A stretch of 30,328 nucleotides of DNA from a virus. The translations under genes and the position numbers were made by a program. Numbering within the stretch: position 1 is the stretch's first letter; each line of letters opens with the position of its first letter. Where the stretch lies: the IMG/VR virus record IMGVR_UViG_3300025276_000139, positions 1 through 30,328 of that record. The stretch is one strand, 5' to 3'. Below are positions 29,058 through 30,328 of this stretch, in pieces. The notes beneath the pieces are model-generated. The model saw only the letters and a list, made by a program, of their open reading frames with translations, was not told the DNA's origin and did no database searches.

Positions 29058-30317
29058 TTATACTATCCATGATTTGTTAATCTCTAGTGGTTGATCCCAA
29101 GTAGAATCATCGTTACTCATTGAATCTACAACTGCACAGGTGTATCTCCAAGCATCAGCACCATGACTATATTCATCATGCAGTGGAGCTTGTGGTTCTT
29201 GTGTTGATTGATTAATACTTCTTCTGTAGTTCTTTAAACACTCTATTAATCTTTTTGCTTTATCTTGGTCAAAGTAAGCTCTCTCAAAAGTCATCCGGGC
29301 TAACTTAATACCAGTCTCTATATTTGCTTTAGGTATGACTTCTGTGTCCCATTTCAGTCGCTGCATAATTTCTTCGGCTGATGTTCCATACTTAAAGTCT
29401 TTGTTCCTAGCATCATGAGGTAGATACATTGTCCCCCAGTTGTGGCCTAATTGTTTTAGTTGGTCCGAATAACTATCTAATGTCCTGTGGTCATCTTCTA
29501 TGTAATCTATAACTCGAACCTCGGACAAATTTCTTTGGCATAAGATAATAGCCATTGAATCGTTCCATCCTAAATCCATAACAATGTGAGTCTTTAATAA
29601 AGCATCTGGATGTACATTAGTAATCCTCCCGGACTCTTGTGCTTGTCTTATCTCATTGTGATAGATAGCACCATCAGCAGCGGCTTTAGTATCACCTTCC
29701 CAGATGTTTGCATAATCTTCTGCGTTGTGATTCTTGCATCGTGTTCTTTCTATCTCCAACACTTCTGGAAAGAAAGGGTTGTCAATGTAATTAACTTTTT
29801 CTATTCTAGCGTTACTAGGCTTATTAATAATAAATCGTTTATAGGTATCATCTGTGTCCATGTAAGGATTAAATGTTACCCAAATCTCACTGTCAGGCTT
29901 TCTAATCGTAGGTATTAATATGTCCCATGATCTCTTGCTTATGTTCTGTGCTTCCTCACACCAGACTATATCAACTCCCTCAAAGGATTTAATACTTTCT
30001 ACTGTGTTTGTTGCTAAACCTGCAAAGTTAAATTCAGTGCCGTTTATACCTCGTATAGAGCTCTCTACGACCTCGTAATACTCTCCGAGGCCTAACGCTT
30101 GTATCTGGTCTTTAAGCAGCGTATGGACCGATTGCTTAATAGACTTCTGGATTTCTCTTGTACATAAAACTCTTAATTGTTTTTCTGTGCCCATCATAAG
30201 CAAAGCTCTTGCATAGTTCCAAGACTTACCTGACCCTCTCCCTCCATAAGCTACCTTATATCGGTGTGGTTCAAATAAAAACTTTAGCTTACTCGGAAAC
30301 TTTTGGGTCGGCTGCAT
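29058..30317 (-). CDS. terL: Terminase large subunit, PBSX/XtmB type (start near window edge)
   Basis: I count 419 residues from ATG 30317. The ATPase has a Walker A GGRGSGKS (25-32), Walker B DIVWCEEA (116-123, Glu catalytic) and coupling motif VTFNP (147-151). The RNase H-like nuclease has IVMDLGWND (245-253, Asp 248), RVIDYIED (268-275, Asp 271), PHDAR (300-304, Asp 302) and HGADAWRY (385-392, Asp 388). These fit a PBSX/XtmB-like large terminase that cuts concatemers and pumps DNA through the portal. The frame is also open to the window edge (TTG codons at 30323 and 30320), so an upstream start outside the window cannot be excluded, although MQPTQKFPSKLKFLF is a normal N-terminus for the family. 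A small subunit gene should lie beyond 30328. Confidence 0.93.
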   Translation of the reverse strand: MQPTQKFPSKLKFLFEPHRYKVAYGGRGSGKSWNYARALLMMGTEKQLRVLCTREIQKSIKQSVHTLLKDQIQALGLGEYYEVVESSIRGINGTEFNFAGLATNTVESIKSFEGVDIVWCEEAQNISKRSWDILIPTIRKPDSEIWVTFNPYMDTDDTYKRFIINKPSNARIEKVNYIDNPFFPEVLEIERTRCKNHNAEDYANIWEGDTKAAADGAIYHNEIRQAQESGRITNVHPDALLKTHIVMDLGWNDSMAIILCQRNLSEVRVIDYIEDDHRTLDSYSDQLKQLGHNWGTMYLPHDARNKDFKYGTSAEEIMQRLKWDTEVIPKANIETGIKLARMTFERAYFDQDKAKRLIECLKNYRRSINQSTQEPQAPLHDEYSHGADAWRYTCAVVDSMSNDDSTWDQPLEINKSWIV

Positions 30318-30328
30318 CAACAAATTCT

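Noticed and set aside
1-30328. tRNA genes, CRISPR arrays, insertion sequences, integrase and att sites
   Set aside because: I looked for cloverleaf-like TTCGA arms, regular direct repeats, transposase or integrase motifs and saw none; a computed scan (tRNAscan-SE, CRT) would be more reliable.

Overview
This window looks like a large part of the genome of an AT-rich, podovirus-like tailed phage of Gram-negative bacteria. Support comes from a PBSX/XtmB-type large terminase, a P22-type portal, an acidic scaffold, a major capsid protein of the SU10/DUF5309 type, P22 gp4- and gp10-like neck proteins, three to four ejection-type proteins and no tape measure, sheath or long tail tube. A GTA-type 3TM holin, RCC1-propeller fibres, a cupredoxin-like fibre domain and very AT-rich coding sequence fit an uncultured aquatic, probably marine, alphaproteobacterial host; that host call is inference. 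No bacterial chromosomal genes, tRNAs, rRNAs, insertion sequences or CRISPR arrays were seen.

Layout. (1) Positions 1-3442, minus strand: an early operon with three small unknown genes, an ERF single-strand annealing protein, a YqaJ/lambda-exonuclease-type nuclease, a ParB-like nuclease-fold protein, an SSB with an acidic C-terminal tail, a Cro-like helix-turn-helix protein and the start of a replication protein cut by the window edge. (2) Positions 3443-3574: a divergent control region in which palindromic operator-like sites overlap the -35 boxes of a leftward and a rightward sigma-70-like promoter. (3) Positions 3575-5129, plus strand: a short operon with a secreted peptide, a DUF3310 protein, two very small proteins (one zinc-ribbon-like), a putative winged-helix protein and, last, a Q-antiterminator-like protein. 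(4) Positions 5126-30317, minus strand: one tightly packed late region of about 25 kb. In transcription order it encodes terminase, portal, scaffold, capsid, a terminator, neck/adaptor, fibre and RCC1 receptor-binding proteins, collar, gp10-like protein, GNAT-like protein, ejection proteins, a lysis cassette, an exonuclease, and finally a large protein ending in a methyltransferase-like domain.

The genes are packed with ATGA, TAATG and GTGA stop/start overlaps, which implies translational coupling. Several small genes become visible only when these overlaps are followed: 33- and 37-residue membrane peptides in the lysis cassette, a 53-residue membrane peptide after the SSB gene, and 48- and 52-residue proteins in the rightward operon. 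The rightward and late operons converge and overlap by four bases with no visible terminator.

Functionally, the early left operon should handle replication and recombination; the rightward operon appears to be regulatory and ends in a candidate late activator; the late operon packages DNA, builds the particle, lyses the cell and loads proteins likely to be ejected into the next host. The most interesting points are the 684-residue putative ejected protein with its C-terminal Rossmann-methyltransferase-like domain, the fibre that combines a cupredoxin copper-site motif with an RCC1 propeller, and the operator/promoter switch. A small terminase subunit, DNA polymerase, helicase and integrase are not in the window, so whether the phage is temperate cannot be decided.
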